A stretch of 64,000 nt of DNA from Typhlomys cinereus. Taxonomy: Eukaryota > Chordata > Mammalia > Rodentia > Platacanthomyidae. Every line of letters begins with the position of its first letter. Position 1 is the stretch's first letter. The stretch spans positions 570,919-634,918 of the forward strand of contig JALPQD010000517.1 in NCBI GenBank assembly GCA_023101885.1, given 5' to 3'. The notes under the pieces were generated by a model. It was given only the letters and a program-made list of their open reading frames with translations, ran no database searches and was not told the DNA's origin. Below, piece after piece: positions 46,546 through 58,083 of the stretch. Made by a program: the position numbers and the translations under genes.

Positions 46546-47292
46546 TAAAAATAAAAGACATTATTTATGGCTGAAAAGATGCTGCATGCATGTGCATACT
46601 CATACCCTTTTTGGTTTTGAAGGTTTCAGATGATTCTAGGAATTTAACCCATGACAAATATATTCTGAATTACATCCCAGTACATGTCTATACATACTGA
46701 AAAATGGAAACAAATTAAATACATTTGTTTCCATACTATTTTCTTTCAGGTATATGTAAATTTCAAGAGTTTTTAAGAACTCTACTATGACTTAAAAAAC
46801 AGTCGGTGTAAGTTAAGCACCCATCTTCACTTGCCACAGATCTGAATGGTGAACTTATATTCCTCTCCTACATCCTGCTGGTCCCTTTCCTCTTCCTAAA
46901 TAGTCCTCCTACTTTTATATCTAAAATCTAGATTCTACAAATCAGAGAACACATGAAATGTCTCTATCAGGCTTATTTCATTGCACATGACATAATTTTG
47001 GTTTTTATAGATGAAAATAAAAAACTCCATCCATTGTGTGTGTGTGTGTATGTGTGTGTATGTGTGTGCACACATACCACCTTTTAGGTGGTCATATGTT
47101 GATGAGCACCTAGGCTGATTTCATTAATAAATATTGTGAAATAGTGACATAATACAGTGCACAATAAACCATTATCTGCTGTATGCTATATCAGTAATGG
47201 TATATAGCTGGGTCATATAGCAGTTATATCTTTTCAGTTTTGTGAGAACTTCCATACTCATTTTTATAGTGGATGAACTAATTTATATTTGT

Positions 47293-47494
47293 CCTTGTAC
47301 GTCATCGGAGAGGAGGGCCCAGAGGAAAATCAGTCATGCACAAGAAAGGACTCTCTGGGAATTGGGGTGGGAGGCACTGGGGGATGGGGAGGGAGAGGGG
47401 TGGGGAGGGGGCGCAAGGGGTACTGGGGGAGGAGGAGGGAGGGAGGGAACTGGTGTACCTAATAAGTTTGTATGAGCTGAAATTAAAAAAAAAA
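47293..47494 (+). mobile_element. 5'-truncated LINE-1, same subfamily as the 13-19 kb element
   Basis: About 200 bp of the L1 3' end, nearly identical to 19316-19500, inserted into an older antisense L1 inside a RIMKLB intron. A 13-bp duplication AATTTATATTTGT flanks it (47280-47292 and 47495-47507). Confidence 0.9.
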
Positions 47495-48240
47495 AATTTA
47501 TATTTGTACCAACAGTACATAAAGGGTTCCTTTTATGTACTTAACCAGCATTTAATGTTGGTTTTCTTAGTGACAGCTACTGTGATTGGGCTAAGATGGA
47601 ATATCAATGTAGTTTTAATTTGCATTTTCGTCATGGCTGAGGATATTGAACAATTTTTTTATAGTGGCTATTTGTTCAATTCATTTGCCCATTTGTGAAT
47701 TGACTTTTCTTCTGCTGTTTTTGTTGTTGTTGTTGTTATACATTCCTAAAGCTGGTAGGACTTTCTCATACTTCATACTGCCTCTTGGCTGTTTAGATAT
47801 ATACAACTCTCTTGGTTATTTCTCATGCTGGGCAAGAATTTTTTAATTTCATGAAAACCCATCTATCAATTCTTGCTATGATTTCCTTAACTAGTAGAGT
47901 CCTATTCAGAAAGTTCTTGTCTATGCCTGTATCTTCAAGTGTTTTCTAATAGTTTCAGAGTTAAGTCTTCCATTAAGATGTTGATCCATTCTGAACTGAC
48001 TGTTCTGGACAAGGTGAGTGGGAAGGGAGCTAGTTTCATTAGTCTACCTGTGGATATCCAACTTTGTCTATATCACTTGTGGAACAGGCTATCTTTTCAC
48101 CAACATGTTCTTGGTCTCTCTGTTGAGAATCTGATGACTGTAACTACATGAGCTTATCATTGGGACATTTATTATATTTCATTTGGCTCCCAAATCTGTT
48201 TCGTGCCAGTATCATGCTGGGATTTTTGTTACTGCTTTTT

Positions 48241-48534
48241 TTTTTTTTTTTTTTTTTTATTTATTCAACTGTGCGCATGCGCGTGTGTATGTGCACGCGC
48301 GCGTGTGTGTGTCTGTGTGTGTGTGTATGTGTAGAACCACGGACGAATTTGCGAACCACCGTGGACGCCTCCAGCTCCTTCTGCCCCGGGATTCATAGGC
48401 TCCGCCCTACCAGGACCAGAAACGCAGGCCGCCCCCGCTTCTGCCTGGCGTCTATACGTGGGATCTGGGATCCGAACTCAGGACCTATCCGCTTGCAAGG
48501 CGGAGGCTTAACCCCTGAGCCACCTCTCCAGCCC
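48241..48534 (-). mobile_element. B2-superfamily SINE, antisense, young CpG-rich subtype
   Basis: Inserted in the old antisense L1, with duplication TGTTACTGCTTTTT at 48227-48240 and 48535-48548 and a T-run at the 3' tail side. Confidence 0.93.
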
Positions 48535-48564
48535 TGTTACTGCTTTTTGATTGCTTTCTGTTTT

Positions 48565-48755
48565 TGCAGTACTAGAAATTAACCTTGGGCAAGCATTACC
48601 ACTGAGCTATTTTCCCAGAATGCTTTTTATTGAGTTAATATATCACTATGTTAACCAAGCTTATCTTGAACTTATGATGCTCTGTCTCAGCCTACTGAGT
48701 AGCTAGAATTACAGACTTGCACCACCAGGCCCAGCTATTTTTTTTTAAATACCAT
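48565..48755 (-). mobile_element. ID-like plus B1-like SINE parts, antisense
   Basis: An ID-type complement (CAAGCATTACCACTGAGCTA) is followed by a B1-type complement (TGAGTAGCTAGAATTACAGA) with a T tract near 48737, so in sense the order is B1 then ID. Confidence 0.55.
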
Positions 48756-49299
48756 TCTACCACATACAGTTTTTTTTTTTTTTTCTTATCTCCATCATAA
48801 GTCAGAGCTCCTTCTACAATGAGGGCTAAACATTCGTGAGTTAATCTTGCTACCTTTTTTATTTCCCCCAAATGAACAAATGATAGAGCAGCACAGTGAC
48901 CACAAAACGGATTGCAATGTACGGGGACGAGAAGAAGCATGTAAGAGAGAAAATCCCTGCCTAAGGAAAATTTGTAGTTTACATAAAGATTATTCACTCA
49001 CAAAGTTTTAATCCACCACTATTAAGGGTACTATCTGCTAATTTAGTTAGCCATTTTCTCCTCATTCTTATACAAATCACAATTGTAGAACAGTGATCAC
49101 AAACTAATATCATAAAGCATTAGGAAATCAAGCTTTCAGTGATTCCTATTTTGTCTCTTTTGGAATATAACTACTAAAATCTGCAATTGTATCAACACAT
49201 GTATATAAGATTCCATACTTCAGAAAAAAAAGTCTCATTAAATCTCCAAAAACTCTGCTAGTCACTTATCCAAAGAAATTCTTTTGTAGAAAACTTTGT

Positions 49300-49445
49300 G
49301 CTGAGGTGGATGTGGTGGCACCCTACTGTAATACTGTAATCCAGAGAGGTAGAGACAGAGGACCACTAAATCTTCAAGGCCAGCTGGTCTACATGGCAAG
49401 TTCTAGGTCACCACCCACCAGGGGTAGACAGCAAGACCTTGCTTG
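49300..49445 (+). mobile_element. B1-like SINE, sense
   Basis: GGATGTGGTGGCACCCTACT, GGCCAGCTGGTCTACATGGC and CAGCAAGACCTTGCTTGTCT. Confidence 0.75.
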
Positions 49446-49458
49446 TCTCAACATAAGC

Positions 49459-49625
49459 AGGGCCAGAGAGATGGTTCAGTAGTAAAGTGCTTGTCTCCCA
49501 CCTCTTTCACTAATAACCTGAGTTCAATATCAGGAACTGACAAGGTGGAAGAGAAAAGTGATTCCAAGTTGTCCTCTAGTCTCCATTCATGCATGCCCAC
49601 ACTTACACATACATATAGCAAGTAA
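49459..49625 (+). mobile_element. B3-like SINE, sense
   Basis: GGGCCAGAGAGATGGTTCAG and GTTGTCCTCTAGTCTCCATT. Confidence 0.65.
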
Positions 49626-49857
49626 ATAATTAAAAAAATTAAAAGCATAAAAAAGCTCAAATATACAAACAAAGGAGGAAGAAAACTGTACAGATATTTT
49701 CCAAACTAGAAGAACTTGAAAGGGCAGGAAATTATTTATTACATTATTAATAATATTGTTTATAGTGATGTCTTTCAAGTATGCCTTCTGTGTCTTGCTT
49801 GCTATTGACATGTAAGTGAAGCTTTTAATGAAGTTAGAGTTTTTAGTGAAAGTTTCT

Positions 49858-50070
49858 TATGAGCTGGAGAGAGAGCTTAGGGGGTTAAGACTCTGCCTCA
49901 AAAGCAGAAGTCCTGAGTTTGCATCCCAGGTACCATGTTAAAACAAAAACAAAAAAACAGGCGGAAACGGCAGCGCCAGCTCTTCTGGACATGGTAGGCA
50001 GAATCTGGGAAATCTCAGAGCAAAGTGAAAAGGATGTAGAAGCAATCGAGGATGATTGCTTCTCTCTGGC
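49858..50070 (+). mobile_element. B2-superfamily SINE, 3'-truncated
   Basis: Head and body to CAATCGAGGATGATTGC; an A-rich AAACAAAAAC expansion interrupts the body. Confidence 0.82.
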
Positions 50071-50145
50071 CCATGGTTGTTTCAATGTATTTCACATTAG
50101 TATTAATCTACAGCAGACTGAACTTTTTAAAAAATGGTCCTTGTT

Positions 50146-50225
50146 AGGGATATAGTTCTGTGGTAAAATATTGCTAAGCAATTACAAAGCACTGGGATCA
50201 ATCCCCAGTATCAAAAGAAAACAAA
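50146..50225 (+). mobile_element. ID SINE, old
   Basis: GGGATATAGTTCTGTGGTAA ... CACTGGGATCAATCCCCAGT with an A-rich tail. Confidence 0.7.
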
Positions 50226-50409
50226 ACAGAGCAAAATATGATTCTTTACAACAGACAGTTTTAAGAAGTACCAGTTTAAAGCATATCTACTATCTTCTCT
50301 AATAGTCATTTCTTTAAAAAGACAGTAAAAAATTAAAGAAAAATACAATTACCTCAAACCTATATGGCCTGTGGGTTATATATCTGACTCACTAATGAAT
50401 GCCCACGTT

Positions 50410-50600
50410 GTGTAGTATCCAAGTGCTCAGCATGTGCTTATGCACGAGTACACACAATCTATATGTGGACACCAGGCAAGATAAAGCTCCAACCAGCCTC
50501 CTGTCTCTGTCTCCCTCAAAGCTGGGGTCACAGGCATATGCAGAGATGTCCAGTTTGTTACGTGGGTGAGAGAATCTGAACTCTAGTTCTTTTGGTTGGG
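50410..50600 (-). mobile_element. Old rodent SINE, antisense
   Basis: CCTCCTGTCTCTGTCTCCCT, CAAAGCTGGGGTCACAGGCA and TTACGTGGGTGAGAGAATCT; B4/RSINE-like order. Confidence 0.45.
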
Positions 50601-50752
50601 AACCACTATATCTAGTTTGAAAATTACATCTACAAGAAGTTCTTTCAGATTTCAGATAATCTTTCGTATTAGCTTAATGTGGCTCTCAAAACTATCAGCA
50701 TTTAAACATTTAAACTATACATTTAAAATTACATTCTTATCTATGACCTCAC

Positions 50753-50983
50753 CGTAAGAGAAAGTGTCTGGCAGAGGAACGCCATGGCCCGCTAACTCTT
50801 GAAATGTCCAGAATTTATTCACACAGTTTAGGATGGCTTGAGGTCGATTCATCAATCGGCATCCCATCTTCTCTAGATGGCGCAAAACTGTGATATCACT
50901 ATCACTTTGCACCCAAGGGGTTGGAACTCTTACTACTACCACCTGTGGGTAGGCAGAGATTAATTCTCCATTGATCCGCAGAC
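50753..50983 (-). CDS. RIMKLB: RIMKLB coding exon, residues 59-135
   Basis: This 231-nt exon has acceptor TTTCAG|GT at 50984 and donor TACG|GTGAGG at 50752. It encodes the segment from LRINGEL to DTFSY, including the very conserved [10 protein letters not shown] strand and the [11 protein letters not shown] region, before the ATP-grasp core. It enters and leaves in phase 1, so its length is a multiple of three. The open frame visible here runs past the donor into the intron; the true end is fixed by the donor and by the next exon supplying GGHENF. Confidence 0.97.
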
Positions 50984-51048
50984 CTGAAATACATAAGAAC
51001 AAAACCAAAACCATTACAAGGGAATATGTAATAGAGGAATAAATAAGG

Positions 51049-51180
51049 CACCATGGTTCATACTTAGATCACAGCAATTGGGAGAGTGAGGCAGCAAGAT
51101 TTCCAGTTCAAGGCCAGCCTGGATTACAAAGTGAGGCCCTGCTTCAAAAATTCAAAATAACAATGAAGATAACAATGAAA
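51049..51180 (+). mobile_element. B1-like SINE, sense
   Basis: GGCACCATGGTTCATACTTA and TTCAAGGCCAGCCTGGATTA. Confidence 0.7.
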
Positions 51181-51424
51181 ATAAAAAAGGAATGACTATA
51201 CGTACCCAATTTTAGCTCACAGAATCAAACACTGTTGTTAATATTATCTAAGTTGTGGTATATGCAAATACAATGAATTCTACATAACCATTAAAAGGAT
51301 AGCATAAAATATCGACATTCTGAGATGAAAAAAAAAGTCCAAATAACAAATCATTTTTAAGGGGAAAATTGAGAATAAGTTTTAATCTATATGCATAAAA
51401 TTTCTGAAAGAATAAATTTTTTTA

Positions 51425-51646
51425 AAGCTTTATTCATTTATTTTGAGTGTGTGTGTGTGGAGGGGGGCACTGTGTGCCCCTGAGGAGGCCCAAAGGTGCC
51501 TTGGGGAACCATCCTGGATTGCTTCTACCTCCTTCTTGCTTCCCTCTAAGATTTCCCAGGCTCCACCCACCAGGGACCTGGGATCTGAACTCATGACCTC
51601 CTGCTTATGAGACACAGTCTTAACCCCTGAGCTATCTCTCCAGCCC
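51425..51646 (-). mobile_element. B2-superfamily SINE, antisense, internal deletion
   Basis: The body jumps from CTCCACCCACCAGG directly to GACCTGGGATCTGAACTC, lacking about 50 bp. Confidence 0.85.
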
Positions 51647-51794
51647 CTGAAAGAATAAATCTATACTGGCTTCCTCTGATGACTAGGTGGCGGGGTAGGC
51701 ATAAGGTGAATAGGGAACACTAACACGTGCTTCATGCAATTTTTTTTTAATGCCATGTTCTGTTTAAGTAATTTTCTGGATTTTTCAATGGCAT

Positions 51795-52078
51795 GTATAG
51801 GTTTGGGTAAGTGCACGTGTGCGTGCGTGCGTGTATGTGTGTATGTGTGTGTGTGTGTGTGTGTGTAGAAGAGGTCACTGTGCTTGTGGAGGCCCAAAGA
51901 TCACTTTTTTTTTGGGGGGGGGGTTCATCCTGGATTGTTCTACCTCCTTGTTATTTTGCTCTGGGGTTTCCCAGGCTCCACCTTCCAGGGTTAGTTAAGT
52001 GCAGGTCGCTGCCACTTCTGCCAGGTGATTTTTATGTGGGATTTGGGGATCCAAACTGAGGTCCTTTTGCTTTTGAGG
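51795..52078 (-). mobile_element. B2-superfamily SINE, antisense, abutting an inverted half copy
   Basis: It runs from a (TG)n tail to GTCCTTTTGCTTTTGAGGCA, then switches without a break into sense SINE body at 52080. Confidence 0.85.
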
Positions 52079-52079
52079 C

Positions 52080-52230
52080 AGAAATGGCAGCTGTACTTTC
52101 AGTTCAGAAAGGCAAAGCCTGGGAAATCCCAGAGCAAAGTGAAAAGGTAGAAGCAATCCAGGATGCCACCTTTAGGCCTCCACAAGCATACACAGTGTCC
52201 TCTGATACACATATACAAATAAGTAATTTT
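52080..52230 (+). mobile_element. B2-superfamily SINE 3' half, sense
   Basis: Begins in the body at GAAATGGCAGCTGTACTTTC and ends with the GTCCTCTGATACACAT tail region; the head is absent. Confidence 0.82.
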
Positions 52231-52839
52231 TAATTACATTAGCAGTATCTTTCCACAGTCAGTACATGAAAGCTTTCTTTTTAACAGTTGAGCTGAAATA
52301 TACTTTACTGACATGCCATTATTTCTCATTCCATAAATATTAAGCAATCACTACAGGTCATGATTTTTCTTGAAATGCTTAGCACAGACTATGGCAGGTG
52401 CTTATAAGCAATAACTTCTCTACCAGTAGAATTCCACTGAGAGTTCCACAATGATATGATAAGAAAACAGAAGTAATTATGAAGGTGAAAAATATGTAGC
52501 CCTTATTCTTTGATGTAACCAAGTATGTGATCACCAGTAGATAGGTGTGAAGCTTGCCAGTAGCTTCCAGACATTCCTGCAGTTAGTAGCTTTGCAGCCA
52601 TCTGGGACAGCAAGTTGTTACCATCCTAAACCTCACCATTTTTAGCCTTTAGCAATAATTTGCCTAATGATTACTTTAAAAAAACCAACAGAGGAAATGA
52701 AACACCTACCCCTACCACACTGAAGTTGGAAACATGGATATGAAAAACAAGAAAGTTAAAAAGTTGATGTGGGGTAGAACTTGATGGACACAGATGTACA
52801 GAAAGGAAAGATTTATGATGACACAATGCTGTGATAGTT

Positions 52840-53165
52840 TTAAATCTCAACCTAACACCTAGGAGGCAGGACTCTGGGCATAATTGAGGGATTATCTAGA
52901 TTAAACACATGTCAAGAACATGCCTGCAAAGGATTATCTTAAAAGAGCTAATTGAAGGCAAAAGTGGACAGCACCATTCCCTAAACAGATGGCCGGGGCT
53001 GTATTAAGATAAAGACAGTGAGCATCATCACTGATGTGCCAAGCTGCTTTCACGTCCTGCCTTGTAATTTCCCTGCAATGATGGACATAATCTGGAACTA
53101 TGAGTCATTAAGCCCTTTTCCTGAGTTGCTTGGGTCATATTTTTGTTGAAGCAACATGTAATAAA
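52840..53165 (+). mobile_element. Old mid-size repeat resembling 'A' in layout
   Basis: It begins with CTCAACCTAACACCTAGGAG and ends with AAGCCCTTTTCCTGAGTTGC and GAAGCAACATG. The layout (TCAAC start, ACCTGC-like block, AAATAAA/CCTTTTC near the end) is like repeat A, but similarity is weak and this may be another MER-type family. Confidence 0.35.
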
Positions 53166-53233
53166 TCAGCACTGTACTACTTGAAATGCAAAATGAAAGT
53201 ATAAATTATGTACATATGTATGGTGGAATAGAC

Positions 53234-53244
53234 AGTGTGTGTGT

Positions 53245-53278
<34 letters not shown>
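53234..53278. repeat. (TG)n microsatellite
   Basis: About 22 TG units with one TATG break, next to the young SINE pair. Confidence 0.9.
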
Positions 53279-53280
<2 letters not shown>

Positions 53281-53317
53281 CCCAAAGACTAATAACTAAA
53301 AGAACAGAAGCAAAAGG

Positions 53318-53525
53318 GGCTGGAGAGGTGGCTCAGGAGTTAAGCCTCTGCCTTGCAGGCAGAAGGTCCTGAGTTCAGATCCTAGACCCCATGTATAGGC
53401 GCCAGGCGGAAGCAGCGGCGGCCTGCGTTTCTGGTCCTGGTAGGACAGTGTCTGTGAATCCCTGGGCAGAGTAAACAAGGAGGAGGTGGAGGCTGTCCAT
53501 GGTGGTTCCCGAATTCGTCCGTGGT

Positions 53526-53573
<48 letters not shown>

Positions 53574-53640
53574 TACATACATACACACGCGCACACACAT
53601 ACACGCACAATTGAATAATGAATAAAAAAATTTTTAAAAA
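53318..53640 (+). mobile_element. B2-superfamily SINE, sense, young CpG-rich subtype
   Basis: Intact head GGGGCTGGAGAGGTGGCTCA, body GCGCCAGGCGGAAGCAG, AATTCGTCCGTGGTTCTAC, then (CA)n and an A-rich tail. Confidence 0.93.
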
Positions 53641-53708
53641 CTATAAAAAAGCAATTTTATTAAAATTTACTATTATACTATATAGTATACTATATTAATT
53701 ACTATTAG

Positions 53709-53971
53709 TATTTTTTTATTATTATTTATTCAACTGTGCATGTGTATGTGCATGCGCTTGTGTCTGTAGAACCATGGACGAATTCGCGAACCACCATGGA
53801 CGCCTCCACCTCCTTCCGCCCGGGATTCACAGGCTCCGCCCTACCAGGACCAGAAACGCAGGCCGCCCCCGCTTTCGCCTGGCGTCTATACGTGGGATCT
53901 GGGATCCGAACTCAGGACCTTCCGCCTGCAAGACGGAGGCTTTAACCCCTGAGCTACCTCTCCAGCCCCAC
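53709..53971 (-). mobile_element. B2-superfamily SINE, antisense, young CpG-rich subtype
   Basis: Flanked by TAATTACTATTAG at 53696-53708 and 53972-53984. It faces the copy at 53318 tail to tail. Confidence 0.95.
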
Positions 53972-54462
53972 TAATTACTATTAGACATGTTCTTTCTACC
54001 ATGAACTGAGCTGCTATGAAAGGACCTGCCCAGACAAAGATCACTGTTTTTGTCTGTTCTTGGAGACTTTAACAATCTGAGTTTGGAACACTTTGAGCCC
54101 TGGGAAGATGAGGAGGCAAGTCCAAGATTCACAAAGAGGACTAACCTGAAGAAGTTGACACTGAGATCTCACAGGCCTGGGATACATCTCAGCCCGCCCC
54201 CACAGAGCACCCGCTATCTTCAGCACCCCTGGATCTGGAAGCTGCCTACAGTACATATAGTAGCTAGCTTTTTTTTTCCTCCACTACTGCAAGGAAACTA
54301 TGTCCTTTCACCTGACCTGGCACGCATGTACTTACTCTAATCCCAAGATTAAGGATGCTGCTAGATGTGCATTTTCCCAGAGTATTATTGAATATTGAAA
54401 GGCATGACAAAGTAGTAAAACCTGAGGAACAAACTGACCCAAATCTAGAAAATTTTATACTG

Positions 54463-54725
54463 GGACTGGAGAGATGGCTCGGAGGCTAAGCTTCTGTCTC
54501 AAAAACAGAAAGACTTGAGTTCATCCCATATGAAAATGCCAGGTGGAAATGGTGGTGGCCTGTATTTCTGGCCTTAGAAGGTGGAGCCTGGGAAACTACA
54601 GAGCAAGGCAAAAAGGAAGGAAAAGTAATCCAGGATGATTCTCAATGTCACTCTTGGTCTTCCACAAGGACACACGGTACCCATGATACACACATACATA
54701 TGCAAAAAATTTATTTAAAAAATTA
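54463..54725 (+). mobile_element. B2-superfamily SINE, sense
   Basis: Head to tail copy with a short deletion after the B box. Confidence 0.87.
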
Positions 54726-54882
54726 TGCTATGTATTATGTAAAAGAAAAGTACTATTATGAGAGAACAATCAAATTTATTAAATGAGAGAAAGTAAGAGG
54801 ACTGAGAAAGTTTGAGTAATCAGTTTTGTCGACTGTCAAGGTCATCTATGTTCCCCATATGCTTTAGCTTAAAATTACATTC

Positions 54883-55115
54883 TAGGCTGGAGAGATGGCT
54901 GAGGGGTTAAGACTCTGTCTTGCAAACACAAGTCCTGAGTTTGCATCCCAGATCCCACATAAAAATGCCAGGCAGAAAAGGTAGAGGCCTGCACTTATGG
55001 CCCTGGTGGGCAGAGCCTGGGAAATCCCACAGGGAAGCAAAAAATGAGGTAGAAGCAATATAGGATGATTCCAGAAGTTATCCTTGGTTCTCCACAGGGA
55101 CACTCCACTCCGTGC

Positions 55116-55188
<73 letters not shown>

Positions 55189-55215
55189 ACATACATACAT
55201 ATATATAAATTTTAA
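54883..55215 (+). mobile_element. B2-superfamily SINE, sense
   Basis: Complete copy whose tail holds (CT)n then (CA)n at 55117-55184 and (CATA)n. Confidence 0.88.
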
Positions 55216-55669
55216 AAATTTACTTACTAAAAAAATGTAACAAAGAAAGCAAGGAACTGTTCCATTTGCTGCTACCAGAAAATGGGAATCCTTTACCAAA
55301 GCACAGTTGGATCTACACTGCTACTAAATTTAGCTATTATTATTATTATTATGGATTGAAGTAAACTCACTGCCTTCTGTTTAAAAAAATGGTCTATTCT
55401 AGGAAGCTCAAAGTTGGCCCCAAAATGAAGAAATAAATGTGAGCCAAAGAAACAAAATTGCATCTCTTAAAGACTGCATTATGTGCTATCAATCTAGAAG
55501 ACTCAGCAAATGTCATTCTCTTGTCATTGATGTGCAACTTACAAAATCAAAATAATGATTTTATTCATATTCAGTATACAAATGATAGAGAGCTTTGCTC
55601 ACAATATTCATTTGTAAAAACATGCATTCCAAATTAATGTGCAATTCCTCAGTTTCATTTTCAACAACA

Positions 55670-55689
55670 TTTGTGTGTGTGTATTGTGT

Positions 55690-55721
<32 letters not shown>

Positions 55722-55725
55722 AAGA
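55670..55725. repeat. (TG)n(AG)n microsatellite
   Basis: TG units followed by about 10 AG units. Confidence 0.85.
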
Positions 55726-56339
55726 GACTACAGAACCAACTCATAGCTATACAACCCCAACCTCTTATTTTTATCTTTAAATAAAAATCTTTAAAAATCT
55801 TAAACTTGTAAAAAAGTATCTTAAACTTGTAAAACTTGAAACTGAGATCGAGATTTCACCGTATTTGGGATATAAATTTTGGACTTAGGTGTCTGATCAG
55901 GGTTTAACAGCCGATGACACCAATGGGGGAACAAAGCAATCTCTGTTTCTATTCAAAGTTTACTGCTACTGTCAATGCAGACTAAGAAAGTGTTAAGAGA
56001 GGACCAGCTCCAAGCTGAAAGAAAACAATGTCCTTGCCCATAATTACATGAGGAACTCCACATACAGCTTCTACTAATAGAGAATATGGTTGCACTATAA
56101 AAAATGCTGTTATTTATCCAGGAAAGAACAACAAACTGTCAGGATTTTATGCTGACTGACCTTTATTTTTCTTCTATATCCATTTTGATATCTTTTAAAA
56201 ATGCTTGGGGAATTCTAAGAATTTAACTTGAAAATGACAGTAAATCTGTGTATGAAAAATGAGTGGCAAGGACATAAGACTGAATGGAATGACTCCCAAC
56301 AGCCGAATTTGAGCTGTGATTGTGAAAAAGATTAAATAA

Positions 56340-56420
56340 AGACTAAGGCTATGCCCAGTCGCAGTGCTTGCCTAAAATGTACAAAGTCATGTTTGATCCT
56401 CAGCATCTCAAGATTTGAGG
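56340..56420 (+). mobile_element. ID-like SINE fragment
   Basis: The CAGTGCTTGCCTAAAATGTA block followed by a GATCCTCAGCATC B-box-like end; old copy. Confidence 0.45.
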
Positions 56421-56509
56421 GAGGTGGGGTGAAGAGGGTCAACTTAAAAAAAACAACCTACAAAATTTGTATGCATGGAAAAAGAATTTTAAAAAATTAA
56501 TTTTAAAAA

Positions 56510-56640
56510 TTGGTGTGGTGGCCACACCTATATCTTAGCAACTTATGGTTAGAATTTCAAGGTCACCCTCAGCATCTAGCTCAAGGCCAGACTGCATTAT
56601 GAGACCCTATCCTACAAATAAATACATTGATAAATAATTA
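56510..56640 (+). mobile_element. B1-like SINE, sense
   Basis: GTGTGGTGGCCACACCTATA and CAAGGCCAGACTGCATTATG, with an AAATA tail. Confidence 0.65.
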
Positions 56641-57693
56641 ATGAATAAATATTATTAAGATGGGCAAGCTACAATTCTCCTCCTTTCCTTCAGGAGGAAT
56701 TATTTTTCATATTAGCAGGGAGGTGTTGCAGGAACCACCTCTATTGCCTAGGAAGGAACTTTTTGCCTAGGATGTGCAACCTAGATAAAATGATGCCAAC
56801 TTATAGGAAACTTCAAGAGACAGACACCAAGACAAAAGAACTAGATAAATACAAAATGTGAGACTGAACAATTGCTCACCAGTGTTTTTCCCTTTTAATT
56901 TGTTGATGTTTCCAAGTTTCTAGCTAACTCTAGACAATGACGAGACTTTTAGATGTAAAGGTATGCTCTTTTGAGAATGTTTGGAAAACTTAAAAAAAAA
57001 AAAAAAGAAAAAAGAAAACCCTTCCGCAGGTCCTTCTTGAGTAGCACAGAAAGAAACGAAAGGCAGGTGGCTCATAGTCACCATCACTGAGCACTTCCAC
57101 ACTGCAGCTGACTTGCATCTGACTTCTTGTGTTGGGAAAGAGAACAGAACACAGGCAAACAAGCTATCTTTTTAGGGCTGCTCTGTTTTAACCTTAAAGC
57201 TAAGATAATGGCTAACACGATTCTTTTTAAAGTCTTCTAAAATAAAAGACTCTCACCAACCCCCAATTGCACATCTAAATTGTCAAACAAGGTAAGATAT
57301 ATTAAATGCAGATTAATGTGTAAAATAAGGCAATGAATTTTGTAAATGCTCTGAAGAAATATTTCATGGAATACAATTTTACAGTCTTTTATTCAATAAC
57401 CAAGACTTTCAATAAAGGCCTACCTCTCCCTAAATTTTAAAGAGATGACAGATGACAATAAGAAAATGTACTGAGTATTTAATAAATGAATAGTGCACAG
57501 TAAGTGCTTAAAAATTATTAATAGCTATCAATTACTCTTAGCTCACAATGATCTGTCCTATGAGGCTGGTTGATGACCTACGTACAACTAGGGAACTACC
57601 TTCTTTATTTCTTTTGCCCTCCAGCTCCAAACTTAGCTAACTCATTTAACTTGATAAAATATCAATGAACTAACTATACCATCTCAAGGCCTG

Positions 57694-58083
57694 AATGTTG
57701 TGATTTGAACTTTGGTGCATTAATATATCTCTCATCCTTAAGATTTCATTTACAAAGGGGAATTCTTTAGGAGTAAGTAAACTAGTAAGTAAACTATTTT
57801 TATTATTTAAATATTTTTAATATTTAATATTTATATTTAAACTTTGAAAAGTATATTCTCTGAATAATTTAACTTAGAAAGAAAGTTACAAACTCTTATT
57901 TATAGCCATTGCAGATTCCTTGGCAGAGATACATTCCCAGTGGCGTGGCTTTTCCTGCCACCATGCACTCCCTGAAATGATCACTCTGTTCCCTCTGGGT
58001 TTGAAATCAAACAAATAAAGCCATCCCCCTGAAGAGGATTGGATCAGAATATTTTATCACAGCAACAGAAGAGCAACTGAACA
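57694..58083 (+). mobile_element. MaLR-type solo LTR in RIMKLB intron
   Basis: TTGTGATTTGAACTTTGG at the start, CCTGCCACCATGCACTCCC, TGAAATCAAACAAATAAAGC and TTTATCACAGCAACAGAAGA at the end. An AT-rich stretch near 57795-57850 interrupts or replaces part of it. Confidence 0.55.

Larger units (their letters stand above)
46980..48560 (-). mobile_element. Old LINE-1 fragment, antisense ORF2 3' half
   Basis: On the plus strand this reads as the complement of the L1 ORF2 C-terminal half: the AGTTTTAATTTGCATTTTCG and CATTTGCCCATTTGTGAATT blocks and the GTGCCAGTATCATGCTGGGA block near 48203 are typical landmarks. It is split by a young L1 tail (47293-47494) and a young SINE (48241-48534). It is well diverged, with no usable frame. 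The left boundary is uncertain. Confidence 0.75.
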
